NCBI GenBank assembly: GCA_014654775.1
Contig: JACVZW010000007.1
Location: 248,001 to 312,000 of the forward strand
Length of the DNA: 64,000 nucleotides
From: Paracoccaceae bacterium
Lineage (GTDB): Bacteria > Pseudomonadota > Alphaproteobacteria > Rhodobacterales > Rhodobacteraceae
Direction of reading: 5' to 3'
The position numbers were made by a program, and so were the translations under genes. Position 1 is the first letter of the stretch; each line of letters begins with the position of its first letter. This document shows, piece by piece, positions 1-7,172 of this stretch. Under the pieces are notes generated by a model. The model saw only the letters and a program-made list of their open reading frames with translations, did no database searches and had not been told where the DNA came from.

Positions 1-317
1 CCCAGCCCCGCCACCGCCTGCGCCGCCCAGACCACGGGCAGCGTCGGCGCCAGCGCCGTCCCCACCATCCCCGCCACCAGTATGGCAAGCGCCAGAAACA
101 GCGCCCGCGACAGCCCAATCCGATCGGCGAAAGGCGCGATCCCCACTGCCGCCGCCGCCGTCCCTGCCCCGAACAGCGCAGCCGCCACCAGCACCTCCTG
201 TGCGCTCGCCCCGCCGAAGCCCCGCCCGATCTCCAGCGCGATGGGCGACAGGGCCAGCGAATTGGACCCAACGATGGTGACCGCTGCCATCAGCAGCATC
301 AGGGGCGAAATCCGCAT
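1..317 (-). CDS. MFS transporter, N-terminal part (truncated by window edge)
   Basis: The reverse strand from 317 reads into the window edge without a stop and gives about 105 residues of a hydrophobic protein beginning MRISPLMLLMAAVTIVGS. It continues with a second hydrophobic segment followed by a G-I-A-P-F-A-D-R-I-G-L-S-R stretch, matching the loop 2-3 motif (G-x-x-x-D-R-x-G-R-R-like) of major facilitator superfamily transporters. The C-terminal majority lies outside the window, so the substrate cannot be judged. The gene lies 7 bases downstream of the GntR gene on the same strand, so the two are probably co-transcribed and the regulator may control this transporter. The start is uncertain: another ATG lies seven codons in. 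Confidence 0.7.
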   Translation of the reverse strand, partial: MRISPLMLLMAAVTIVGSNSLALSPIALEIGRGFGGASAQEVLVAAALFGAGTAAAAVGIAPFADRIGLSRALFLALAILVAGMVGTALAPTLPVVWAAQAVAGL

Positions 318-324
318 CCTCTGT

Positions 325-975
325 TCATCCCGCCAGATGCCGCAGCCCCTGCGTGACATCCGTCCGCACCGCCAGCCGCAACCCCGGCTCATCCCCCGCC
401 TTCAGCGCGGCCAAAATCATGCGGTGATGCTGCGGCGGTTCCTTCCGGCGCAGCTTCGAATACAGCGCCCGCATCGTCGGGCCCAACTGCAACCAGACCG
501 TCTCGCAGATGGCCAGCATCGCGGGGGCCTGCGCGCGCAGATAGAGCGTGCGGTGAAACTCCAGATTGGTGCGCACATAGGCCACCGCATCCTGCTTCAC
601 CACGGCCTCGGCATTCAGCGCATTGATCGCCGCCAGCCGCTCGATCAGCGCGAAATGCGCCCGCGGCAGTGCCCGCGCCGCCATCTCCGGCTCCAAGAGC
701 GCCCGGATCGCGGCCAATTCCTCAATCCGCTCGGGCGTCAGTTCCGGGGTCGAGATGCGGCCTGATGACGACAGCGTCAAAGCCCCCTCTGCCACCAGCC
801 GCCGCACCGCCTCACGGGCGGGCGTCATGCTGACGCCGAACTGCTTGCCCAAGCCCCGCAGCGTCATCGCCTGCCCGGGCGGCAATTCGCCATGCATCAC
901 CTGCTGGCGCAGGTTCCGGTACAGCCGCTCATGCGCGGCGGCATTGGGGTCGGTCTGGCGCGGGGTTATCGGCAT
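325..975 (-). CDS. GntR-family transcriptional regulator (FCD/FadR subfamily)
   Basis: A 216-residue DNA-binding regulator. The N-terminal part (about residues 15-80) is a winged helix with the family pattern L-R-x-L-G-K-Q-F-G-V-S-x-T-P-A-R-E-A-V-R-R-L, followed by an all-helical FCD ligand-binding domain containing the typical E-F-H-R-T-L element. FCD regulators usually respond to small carboxylic acids and control nearby catabolic or transport genes. The next gene downstream is an MFS transporter, which is the likely target. An in-frame GTG two codons upstream (981) is an alternative start; neither start has a strong Shine-Dalgarno sequence. Confidence 0.85.
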   Translation of the reverse strand: MPITPRQTDPNAAAHERLYRNLRQQVMHGELPPGQAMTLRGLGKQFGVSMTPAREAVRRLVAEGALTLSSSGRISTPELTPERIEELAAIRALLEPEMAARALPRAHFALIERLAAINALNAEAVVKQDAVAYVRTNLEFHRTLYLRAQAPAMLAICETVWLQLGPTMRALYSKLRRKEPPQHHRMILAALKAGDEPGLRLAVRTDVTQGLRHLAG

Positions 976-1008
976 GGGCACTAGCCAAGCACCGCCATGG
1001 CGCGGAAA

Positions 1009-1695
1009 TCAATCCCCGAAACGAAAGCCATGCAGCGCCTGCCCTTCCGCGTGCAGCCATTTCCGCTGCGCTTGCCAGCCGGGATATAGCCGCTCCACCA
1101 CCGCCCAGAAGCGGGCCGAATGGTTCATCTCCAGCAGATGCGCCACCTCATGTGCAGCCACGTAATCCAGCACCGCAGGCGGTGCCATCACCAGCCGCCA
1201 AGAATACATCAGCGCCCCATCCGCTGCGCAGGACCCCCAGCGCGACCGCGTGTCACGCAATGTGACCCGCGTGACCTGCCGCCCGATCGCCGCCGCATGG
1301 CGGTCCGAAGCCGCCACCAGCCGGTCCCGCGCCATGGCCTTAAGGAAGGCCCCCGCCCGAACGCCCGCCTGCGCCGGATCGCCGGGGATCAGCAGCGCCT
1401 CCCCCTCCACCCGCACCCCACGCCCTGCGCCGGGAACCAGCCGCAAGAGCCGCCCCTCCACCGGGATCACCGACCCGATCCCCACCCCTTCGCGCGTGGG
1501 CATGCCCGCAAGTGTCTCGCGCAGCCATCCCTCCTGCGCCCGCGCAAAGGCCATCGCCTCCGCCTCTCTCGCGCGGGCCGGCAAGGACAACGTCACCCGC
1601 CCGTCCAGCCGCGACACGCGCAGCGAGAATCGCCGCGCTCGGGCCGACCGTTTCAACACGATTTCCACCGGCGGCGATCCGGGAAGGACTGGCAT
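1009..1695 (-). CDS. YgjP-type zinc metallopeptidase (M48 / DUF45 family)
   Basis: The protein is 228 residues when started at the ATG at 1695, which has an AAGAGG ribosome-binding site about seven bases upstream. The reading frame stays open to 1923, but that extension overlaps the neighbouring divergent gene and lacks family similarity. The C-terminal half carries the zinc-binding motif HEVAH followed by L-L-E-M-N-H-S-x-x-F-W, and upstream there is an R-S-R-W-G-S-C segment; both are hallmarks of the YgjP/DUF45 family, often described as SprT-like predicted metallopeptidases. The biological substrate of this family is unclear. It is likely cytoplasmic since no signal peptide or membrane segment is visible. 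Confidence 0.85.
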   Translation of the reverse strand: MPVLPGSPPVEIVLKRSARARRFSLRVSRLDGRVTLSLPARAREAEAMAFARAQEGWLRETLAGMPTREGVGIGSVIPVEGRLLRLVPGAGRGVRVEGEALLIPGDPAQAGVRAGAFLKAMARDRLVAASDRHAAAIGRQVTRVTLRDTRSRWGSCAADGALMYSWRLVMAPPAVLDYVAAHEVAHLLEMNHSARFWAVVERLYPGWQAQRKWLHAEGQALHGFRFGD

Positions 1696-1873
1696 CCGCA
1701 ACCTCTTGATTTGCGCGCCAAGGATAGCCACTTCCCGACAGGCTGCAACGGCTGCAAAAGCCTTTGACACCCGCCCTGCGGTGTGGCAAGCGACCACGAC
1801 TCTGGACAACCCAGCCTGACCATCGGCGCGCCTGATTCCGCGAGTTTCAGGGCCGCCACAAAAGGGAACGACC

Positions 1874-2209
1874 ATGCCCAAGGAAGAATGGGGTACCAAG
1901 CGCATCTGCCCGACGACCGGCAAGCGCTTTTATGACCTGAACCGCAATCCGATCGTGTCGCCTTACACGGGCGAAGTGGTGGATATCGAATCCGCCCGCC
2001 GCAAGATGGCCGCCGCCGCCATCAGCCGCGTCATCCCCGAAAAGGATGAGGATGTGCTCGTCGACGATCTGGAAGCCGATGACGAACTGCTCGAGTCCGG
2101 GGTCGCCGACGACACCGAACTGGACGATGATCTGCTCGAAGACGATGCCGATGACAACGTCTCGCTCGACGATCTGGCCGATGTGGCCGGCGACGAGGAA
2201 GAAGTCTGA
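1874..2209 (+). CDS. TIGR02300 family protein
   Basis: A 111-residue acidic protein. The N-terminus (K-x-x-W-G-T-K-R-x-C-P, then F-Y-D-L-N-R-N-P-I-V-S-P-Y-T-G-E) is the strongly conserved signature of the alphaproteobacterial TIGR02300 family, whose function is unknown. The C-terminal half is a low-complexity tail rich in Asp and Glu (many D-D-L/E-D-D repeats), probably disordered. The single Cys in the R-x-C-P motif hints at a half zinc-ribbon, but only one Cys is present. The ATG is preceded by AAGGGAACGACC. It is a single-gene unit upstream of the tRNA-Ala gene. Confidence 0.92.
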   Translation: MPKEEWGTKRICPTTGKRFYDLNRNPIVSPYTGEVVDIESARRKMAAAAISRVIPEKDEDVLVDDLEADDELLESGVADDTELDDDLLEDDADDNVSLDDLADVAGDEEEV

Positions 2210-2360
2210 CACGCCGTCTGCCGGGGGGCTGCGGTGCCCTGCAAAAGTCGGAAAGACCCCGCGTTTTTCCCCTTGCACCCCACCGCGCCCTCCACTAGAC
2301 AGCGGCCCAACAAGGCGGTGACGCCTTGCCCATCGAAGCGGAAACGCTTCGACCTCCGGT

Positions 2361-2436
<76 letters not shown>

Positions 2437-2483
2437 AACATAATCCTCGACCGCACCCGTTGCATCGCCCGCCGCTGACTTGC

Positions 2484-2500
2484 GCAGGTTCGGAACCTGC
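2484..2500. repeat. Short perfect hairpin downstream of tRNA-Ala
   Basis: GCAGGTT-CGG-AACCTGC is a perfect seven-base inverted repeat with a three-base spacer, about 48 bases after the tRNA 3' end. There is no T-run behind it, so it is not a clear intrinsic terminator. It could be a 3' processing or transcription-end structure for the tRNA transcript, or chance. Confidence 0.4.
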
Positions 2501-2529
2501 ACTGCATTGATGCGTCAACGCGAATGGAA

Positions 2530-2555
2530 ACGGGCGCGCTTTTCGGCGCGCCCGT
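2530..2555 (-). terminator. Rho-independent-like terminator of the VPLPA-CTERM gene
   Basis: A perfect ten-base GC-rich stem (ACGGGCGCGC / GCGCGCCCGT, loop TTTTCG) lies 25 bases beyond the stop codon of the reverse-strand gene ending at 2580. On the reverse strand the stem is followed by TTTCC, a short U-rich tail. Confidence 0.65.
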
Positions 2556-2579
2556 CCGTTTCATCGTGGTCCGCGTGGT

Positions 2580-3092
2580 TCAGGCCATTGCCCCGCGCCG
2601 CCGCAGAAGCACCAGCCCGCCCAGTGCGCCGATCAGCAGGAAGCCCGCCGCAGGCAGCGGCACTTCCGACACTCGGAAGGCGTAGTTCGTGTACTCCACC
2701 CCCTGCGCATTGTCCCAGACAAAGGACGAGGCCGGGTTCGTCATCAGGCCTCGGATAAAGGACGCTCCGTCGTAATACAGGCCCGACGGAAGCGCCTGAT
2801 CAAGATCCTGTGCCAGTTCGAAACCGCCCGGCACGCCAAGGATGCTGTACCACGCCTTAAAGTTGATATTCGCCACCAGCGCGTCGATGGTCGAGATCAC
2901 GTAATCCCCCGGCGCACCACCGAACAGCAGCGCCGCCGCCTCTTGCCCGGTATAGGCCAGCGGCTGGTCTGCCCAAAATGGGCCGTCCTCCACCATCCAT
3001 GACCCCGCAAAATCATAGGTCGCGGCCTGCCCGTCCGACGCCGAAAGAACCGTCGCGGCCGCCAGTGCCGCAAGGAACCCTGCCTTCATCAT
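2580..3092 (-). CDS. VPLPA-CTERM sorting domain-containing secreted protein
   Basis: A 170-residue exported protein. It begins with a classical signal peptide (M-M-K then a hydrophobic core, probable cleavage after S-D-G-Q-A-A). It ends with V-P-L-P-A-A-G-F-L-L-I-G-A-L-G-G-L followed by R-R-R-G, which is the VPLPA-CTERM tripartite sorting signal (short motif, membrane helix, basic tail) recognised by rhodobacterial exosortases. The central region has no recognisable domain. A strong ribosome-binding site (GGAGGGG) precedes the double ATG. It is monocistronic with its own terminator. Family knowledge suggests surface or extracellular-matrix localisation; no exosortase gene is seen in the window. 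Confidence 0.85.
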   Translation of the reverse strand: MMKAGFLAALAAATVLSASDGQAATYDFAGSWMVEDGPFWADQPLAYTGQEAAALLFGGAPGDYVISTIDALVANINFKAWYSILGVPGGFELAQDLDQALPSGLYYDGASFIRGLMTNPASSFVWDNAQGVEYTNYAFRVSEVPLPAAGFLLIGALGGLVLLRRRGAMA

Positions 3093-3164
3093 CCACCCCT
3101 CCGAGTTCTACCCATGGATGAAGAATTCAACTTAAGGATGATTTACGCAAAGCCAATCTCGCCC

Positions 3165-3203
3165 CGAAACAGAAACAATCCCGCCACGAAACAGAAACGA
3201 TCC
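3165..3203. promoter_or_regulatory. Tandem 17-bp direct repeat in the 3.1-3.28 kb promoter gap
   Basis: CGAAACAGAAACAATCC (3165-3181) and CGAAACAGAAACGATCC (3187-3203) differ at one base and are spaced 22 bases start-to-start, i.e. about two helical turns. They sit between the divergent VPLPA-CTERM gene (start 3092) and GntR gene (start 3281). Helically phased repeats in a shared promoter suggest a protein-binding site; the regulator is unknown. Confidence 0.45.
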
Positions 3204-3257
3204 GGCGGCTGCGTGGCCCGCTTCGGCTTGACCGGAAATCCCCCCTCGGCCTAGTCT

Positions 3258-3271
3258 GGTGAAATATCACC
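3258..3271. promoter_or_regulatory. Putative GntR operator (TGANATATCA type)
   Basis: GGTGAAATATCACC is an inverted repeat (GGTGA-AATA-TCACC) ending ten bases before the ATG of the GntR gene at 3281. The core TGAAATATCA recurs with one varying base before the paralogous GntR gene (11505-11514) and before the ABC importer operon (10788-10797). Autoregulation by the adjacent GntR protein is inferred. Confidence 0.6.
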
Positions 3272-3280
3272 GGGTGAAAA

Positions 3281-3931
3281 ATGGCAATGATTCTAGAGCG
3301 TGACCGCGTTTTTCAGCTTGTCCGTCAGGATATCCTGACCTGCGAACTCAAACCGGGCGAAGAGTTGCGCGAGGCCGATCTCGCCCTGCGCTACGGCGTG
3401 TCCAAGACCCCGGTGCGCGATGCGATGCAGAAGCTGGAATTCGAAGGTCTGATCGAGATCGAACCCCGGCGCGGCCATCGCGTCCGCCCCGTCTCCATGC
3501 GTGATGCCGAAGACATCCTCGAATTGCGCGCCGTCCTCGAATGCGCTGTGGTCACAAAGGTCGCGCGGCGGGCGGAACCCGAGGAACTCGCCGCCCTCGA
3601 CACGTTGCGCCACTGCGAGGGCGACGGCATCCGTGCCTTCGCCGATTACAACCGCCGCTTCCATGCCACGCTGGCCCAGATGTCCGGCAACCGTCGCCTG
3701 TCCGAGGAAACCGTCCGCGTGATGGAATTCTACGACCGCCTCGCCATCGTCTCGCTCACGCTTCTGTCGCGCGAGGGCGGGTTTGACACCCCGCTCGCCG
3801 ATCACAACGCCATCATCGACGCGCTGCAGGCCCGCAACGGGCGGCTCGCCGCACGGCTGGTGCGCGACCATGTCGAACGCTCGCGCGCCCAGATCATGCG
3901 CGGGCTCACACGCAAGCCTGTGGTGGACTGA
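3281..3931 (+). CDS. GntR-family regulator (FCD subfamily), first of two paralogues
   Basis: A 216-residue regulator with an N-terminal winged helix (residues about 5-75; L-R-E-A-D-L-A-L-R-Y-G-V-S-K-T-P-V-R-D-A-M-Q-K-L) and a C-terminal FCD ligand-binding domain (Y-N-R-R-F-H-A-T-L, D-H-N-A-I-I-D-A-L). It is clearly paralogous to the regulator at 10844-11488: both share V-F-Q-x-x-R-Q-D-I-L and D-A-M-Q-K-L-E-x-E-G-L. It leads a forward operon with a dehydrogenase, a CMD-family protein and a DMT exporter. A palindrome of the TGANATATCA type lies just upstream, suggesting autoregulation by a metabolite of the pathway. Confidence 0.9.
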   Translation: MAMILERDRVFQLVRQDILTCELKPGEELREADLALRYGVSKTPVRDAMQKLEFEGLIEIEPRRGHRVRPVSMRDAEDILELRAVLECAVVTKVARRAEPEELAALDTLRHCEGDGIRAFADYNRRFHATLAQMSGNRRLSEETVRVMEFYDRLAIVSLTLLSREGGFDTPLADHNAIIDALQARNGRLAARLVRDHVERSRAQIMRGLTRKPVVD

Positions 3932-3960
3932 CCGCAGGCGCGCAGGAACAGGGGGGACTC

Positions 3961-4857
3961 ATGACTCACGGCATCTGCGGCCTTGGCCGCATGGGCGCGG
4001 CAATGGCTGAACGGCTTCTGGCGCAGGGCGTCGATCTGGTCGTCTGGAACCGCGATCCGGCCAAGGCCGCCCCGCTTGTCGCGCGTGGCGCAAGGCTGGC
4101 CGACAGCCCCGCCGCGCTGGCCGAGGCCTGCGACACGATCATCACCATGCTCTATGACGCCCCGGCGGTGGATCAGGTTTATTCCGGTCCCCATGGCCTT
4201 CTATCCGGCGATGTCACCGGCAAGCTCTTTATCGAGATGTCCACCATCGGCCCCGACGCCATCCTCGCACTGGGCCGGACCGTGGCGGCCAAGGGGGCGG
4301 ACCTTGTCGAATGCCCGGTTGGCGGCACCATCGGCCCGGCCCGCGAAGGCCGCCTTCTGGGCCTTGTCGGCGGCAGCGCGGCGGCCGTCGCCCTCGCGCG
4401 TTCCACCCTCGCCCATCTTTGCCGCCGGATTGAACATGCCGGCCCCTTGGGCGCGGGCGCGCGGCTGAAACTCGCCGTCAACCTGCCCCTTCTCGTCTAT
4501 TGGCAGGCCCTGCGCGAGGCGATGGGTCTGGTCGCCGATCTTGACATGACGCCCGAACAGTTGGCCGATCTGATGGCCGATACCTCAGGGGCCTGCATGG
4601 CGGTCAAGCACCGTGCGGGCGAACTGGCCGCCCTTCTGGCGGGCACGGGCGAGCCCGGCCTTTCGTTCGAGGCGAAGGGGGCCGCCAAGGACCTGTCCCA
4701 CATGGTCGCAACCGCCAACGCGCAGGGGCAGGCCATGCCCGTCACCGCCGCCGCCCGCGACGCCTTCACCGCCGCCGCCGCAGGCCCCATCGCCGGGCGC
4801 GACGCCATGACGATCACCGCGCTTGACTGGGCCGCCCTGCGCGCCGCGCGCCCCTGA
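3961..4857 (+). CDS. NAD(P)-dependent beta-hydroxyacid dehydrogenase (3-hydroxyisobutyrate dehydrogenase-like)
   Basis: A 298-residue oxidoreductase. The N-terminus (H-G-I-C-G-L-G-R-M-G-A-A-M-A-E-R-L) is a Rossmann NAD(P)-binding motif, followed by the family's substrate-contact segment (E-C-P-V-G-G-T) and an all-helical C-terminal dimerisation domain with the catalytic-lysine region (G-A-R-L-K-L-A-V-N). The family oxidises beta-hydroxyacids or reduces semialdehydes such as methylmalonate, tartronate or succinate semialdehyde. The gene is 29 bases after the GntR gene, with a G-rich ribosome-binding site. A second family member (13050-13931) is in the reverse catabolic block near the second GntR paralogue. 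Confidence 0.88.
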   Translation: MTHGICGLGRMGAAMAERLLAQGVDLVVWNRDPAKAAPLVARGARLADSPAALAEACDTIITMLYDAPAVDQVYSGPHGLLSGDVTGKLFIEMSTIGPDAILALGRTVAAKGADLVECPVGGTIGPAREGRLLGLVGGSAAAVALARSTLAHLCRRIEHAGPLGAGARLKLAVNLPLLVYWQALREAMGLVADLDMTPEQLADLMADTSGACMAVKHRAGELAALLAGTGEPGLSFEAKGAAKDLSHMVATANAQGQAMPVTAAARDAFTAAAAGPIAGRDAMTITALDWAALRAARP

Positions 4858-4874
4858 CGCTGCAAGGACACGCC

Positions 4875-5432
4875 ATGCCCCGCCCCCCCATCCTTGACGA
4901 AACCGCCCTCACCCCGGCGCAAAAGCCCATCTACGACGCCATCCTGAACGGCCCGCGCGGCATCGTCGAAGGCCCGCTTCGCGTCTGGCTGCACAGCCCC
5001 GGCCTTGCCGACAAGGCACAGGCGCTGGGGGCCTTCTGCCGCTACGGCACCACCCTGACGCCCGATCTCAGCGAACTGGCCATCCTCGTCACCGGGGCCT
5101 TCTGGCAATCGGGCTTCGAATGGGCCGTCCACGCCCCGATCGCCGCCAAGGCCGGGTTGGCCCCTGATGTGATCGAGGCGATCCGTCAGGGCCGCCGCCC
5201 CGAAGGCCTGTCCGACACCGCCGCCGCCGTGCATGACTTCGCCGCCGAACTCCACCGCCACCGCGCGGTCAGCGACGCCACCTATGCCCGCGCCGAAGCG
5301 GCGCTCGGCCTGCAGGGCGTGGTCGATCTGACAGGCATCCTCGGCTACTACACCCTTATCTCGATGACGATTAACGCCTTCCACGTGCCCCTGCCCGAGG
5401 GCGCGGCCGATCCTTTCCCAGCGCAGGGGTAA
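4875..5432 (+). CDS. Carboxymuconolactone decarboxylase (CMD/AhpD)-family protein
   Basis: A 185-residue all-helical protein with the CMD-family core (L-S-E-L-A-I-L-V-T-G-A-F-W-Q-S-G-F-E-W-A-V-H, then G-L-A-P-D-V-I-E-A-I). The AhpD C-x-x-C redox pair is absent, so a peroxidase role is unlikely. Members range from true gamma-carboxymuconolactone decarboxylase to uncharacterised catabolic enzymes. The operon context (GntR, hydroxyacid dehydrogenase) and an ACMSD-like amidohydrolase on the other side of the terminator suggest breakdown of an aromatic ring-cleavage product, but this is inferred. AAGGAC precedes the start. Confidence 0.83.
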   Translation: MPRPPILDETALTPAQKPIYDAILNGPRGIVEGPLRVWLHSPGLADKAQALGAFCRYGTTLTPDLSELAILVTGAFWQSGFEWAVHAPIAAKAGLAPDVIEAIRQGRRPEGLSDTAAAVHDFAAELHRHRAVSDATYARAEAALGLQGVVDLTGILGYYTLISMTINAFHVPLPEGAADPFPAQG

Positions 5433-5437
5433 GGCCG

Positions 5438-5884
5438 ATGCAGATGGCCCATCTTCTGCCGATCCTCGCCCTTCTGGGGGCAGGGTCCGTGCTGGCCATT
5501 CAGGCCCCGATCAATGCCGCCCTTGCGCGCGGCTTGGGCGATCCTGTCATCGCCGCCTGCATCAACTTCTTCGTGGGCTTCCTTGTTCTGCTGATCGTCA
5601 ACCTGATCCGTGGCAGCAGCCCGCAGGACGGGGCGCTGACGATCACGCCCCTCTGGGCCTTCGTCGGTGGCGCGCTCGGGGCCTGCTACATCGTCTCGCT
5701 GATCTGGGCGATCCCGCAGACCGGCGCGCTCACCGCCGCTGCCGCCACCATCTTCGCCCAGCTTGCCATGGCGCTGATCCTCGACCGGATCGGAGCCTTC
5801 GGCCTTCCGGTGCAGGAAATCACATGGCCCCGCGTCGCAGGCCTCGCCCTCGTCATGGCGGGGCTTCTTCTTTCGCGTATGTAA
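5438..5884 (+). CDS. DMT-family small transporter (YdcZ / DUF606)
   Basis: A 148-residue integral membrane protein with four or five hydrophobic segments and the DUF606 signature (G-S-V-L-A-I-Q-A-P-I-N-A-A-L-A-R, then F-F-V-G-F-L-V-L). This is the half-size drug/metabolite transporter type, which normally works as a dimer. It is the last gene of the forward GntR operon, six bases after the CMD-family gene, and is followed at once by a strong terminator. Export of a pathway intermediate is plausible; the substrate is unknown. Confidence 0.85.
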   Translation: MQMAHLLPILALLGAGSVLAIQAPINAALARGLGDPVIAACINFFVGFLVLLIVNLIRGSSPQDGALTITPLWAFVGGALGACYIVSLIWAIPQTGALTAAAATIFAQLAMALILDRIGAFGLPVQEITWPRVAGLALVMAGLLLSRM

Positions 5885-5889
5885 GGCGA

Positions 5890-5919
5890 AAGGCCCGGCA
5901 GGTTTCCCCGCCGGGCCTT
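5890..5919. terminator. Bidirectional intrinsic terminator
   Basis: AAGGCCCGGC, a ten-base loop, then GCCGGGCCTT forms a perfect ten-base stem ending in TTT on the forward strand and with A-runs giving TTTCGCC on the reverse. It lies between the convergent DMT gene (ends 5884) and amidohydrolase gene (ends 5939) and can serve both. Confidence 0.85.
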
Positions 5920-5938
5920 TGCGCCTAGCTGTGCAAGA

Positions 5939-7030
5939 TCACTCCAGCCCCAGCAGCCGCGCCGCCGTACCGCCCGCCACCTTGGCGGTGTCCCCGGCCG
6001 ACAGGCCCGCGCTGATGACATGCTCCACCGGATCGTAATCCGCCATGTCATAGGGGTAATCCGTCCCCATCACGATCTTGTCCGCGCCATAGACCTTCAC
6101 AAGGTATTCCAACTGATGGGGCGAGAAGACCACATTGTCGAAATAGATCTTGCGCAGGTAATGCGTCGGCGGCTTGGGCAGCCCCGCATTGCAATCCCGC
6201 CGCGCGCCCCAAGCGTGATCGATCCGCCCCGAATAGGCAGGCAGATACCCGCCCCCGTGGACGGCGAGGATCTTCAGATCCGGCATCCGCTCCAGCGTGC
6301 CCGAAAAGATCAGGTGATGCAGCGCGACCGTCGTCTCCAGCGGGTTCCCGATCACGTTCGAGAAGTAGTAATCGCTGAACCGCTCCCCACCGGTGAACCC
6401 GTTCGGGTGGATCATCACCAGCGCGCCCAACTCCTCCGCCTTTTGCCAGAAGGGGGCAAACTCCGGATCGGCCAGTTCCTTGCCGTTCACATTGGTCAGG
6501 ACCTCGACGCCCTTCATGCCCAACTCGCCCATGCAGCGGGTCAGTTCCACCACCGCCTCAGCCGGGTCGTGCAGCGGCACGGTTCCCAGCGCCGCCAGAC
6601 GGTCAGGCCGCTTGCCCACCCATCCCGCCAGCCCGTCATTCACCATGCGCGAGGCGACCACGGCATGTTCCACCGGGATATGGTAGAAACACTGCGGCGG
6701 CGGCGGCGCGACCAGCTGGAAATCGATCCCCATCGCATCCAGCACCCGCATCCGGTCATCCAGATCGGTCATGGCCAGCGTGCGGTCCTTGTCCTGCTGC
6801 ATATTGATGCCGCGCGTCTCGGCATTGGAATGCTTGACCATCGCGATCTTCATCGGGTCGTTGTGCGGGGCGATATAGGCCATTGCCTCGGGGATAAGCA
6901 CATGCGCGTGCATGTCGATCGTCCGGCTGTCCAGCCGCTTCTTCCCCTCGGGAAAGGCCCGGCCCGCCGTCGGCCCATAGCGGTTGTGGCTGTCGCCGCG
7001 GTCGCGCGTGTCGATAACGGTGTGCGTCAT
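5939..7030 (-). CDS. Amidohydrolase family protein (ACMSD-like, metal-dependent decarboxylase/hydrolase)
   Basis: A 363-residue TIM-barrel metal-dependent enzyme starting at the ATG at 7030 (GAGGAC upstream). The metal-binding D-M-H-A-H-V motif follows a 40-residue leader; later barrel elements include M-I-H-P-N-G-F, the A-V-H-G-G-G segment and G-T-D-Y-P-Y-D near the C-terminus. This pattern belongs to the amidohydrolase-2 / ACMSD group, which includes aminocarboxymuconate-semialdehyde decarboxylase and gamma-resorcylate decarboxylase. The exact reaction cannot be read from sequence. It has the same orientation as the ABC importer upstream but is separated by a terminator (7134-7161), so it probably has its own promoter. 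Confidence 0.87.
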   Translation of the reverse strand: MTHTVIDTRDRGDSHNRYGPTAGRAFPEGKKRLDSRTIDMHAHVLIPEAMAYIAPHNDPMKIAMVKHSNAETRGINMQQDKDRTLAMTDLDDRMRVLDAMGIDFQLVAPPPPQCFYHIPVEHAVVASRMVNDGLAGWVGKRPDRLAALGTVPLHDPAEAVVELTRCMGELGMKGVEVLTNVNGKELADPEFAPFWQKAEELGALVMIHPNGFTGGERFSDYYFSNVIGNPLETTVALHHLIFSGTLERMPDLKILAVHGGGYLPAYSGRIDHAWGARRDCNAGLPKPPTHYLRKIYFDNVVFSPHQLEYLVKVYGADKIVMGTDYPYDMADYDPVEHVISAGLSAGDTAKVAGGTAARLLGLE

Positions 7031-7095
7031 ATGCTGTCCTCGTCGATCTCTTGCAAAAACACCCCTGCGGCGGGCCTGCGACGGGCCACCGGACA

Positions 7096-7131
7096 GGGCA
7101 GGAAGTTGGGGCAGGAAGTTGGGGCAGGAAG
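7096..7131. repeat. 13-bp tandem repeat (2.8 copies)
   Basis: GGGCAGGAAGTTG is repeated exactly at 7096-7108 and 7109-7121, and partly (ten bases) at 7122-7131, between the amidohydrolase start and the ABC terminator. It looks like a slipped-strand minisatellite; a regulatory role is possible but unproven. Confidence 0.7.
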
Positions 7132-7133
7132 AA

Positions 7134-7161
7134 CGGGGCGGCCCCCGCAGGGACCGCCCCG
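7134..7161 (-). terminator. Terminator downstream of ABC substrate-binding gene
   Basis: CGGGGCGG ... CCGCCCCG forms a perfect eight-base GC stem, extendable with inner C/G pairs, starting 12 bases beyond the SBP stop codon (7173). On the reverse strand it is followed by GTTCTTCC. Confidence 0.65.
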
Positions 7162-7172
7162 AAAGGCCGTGC

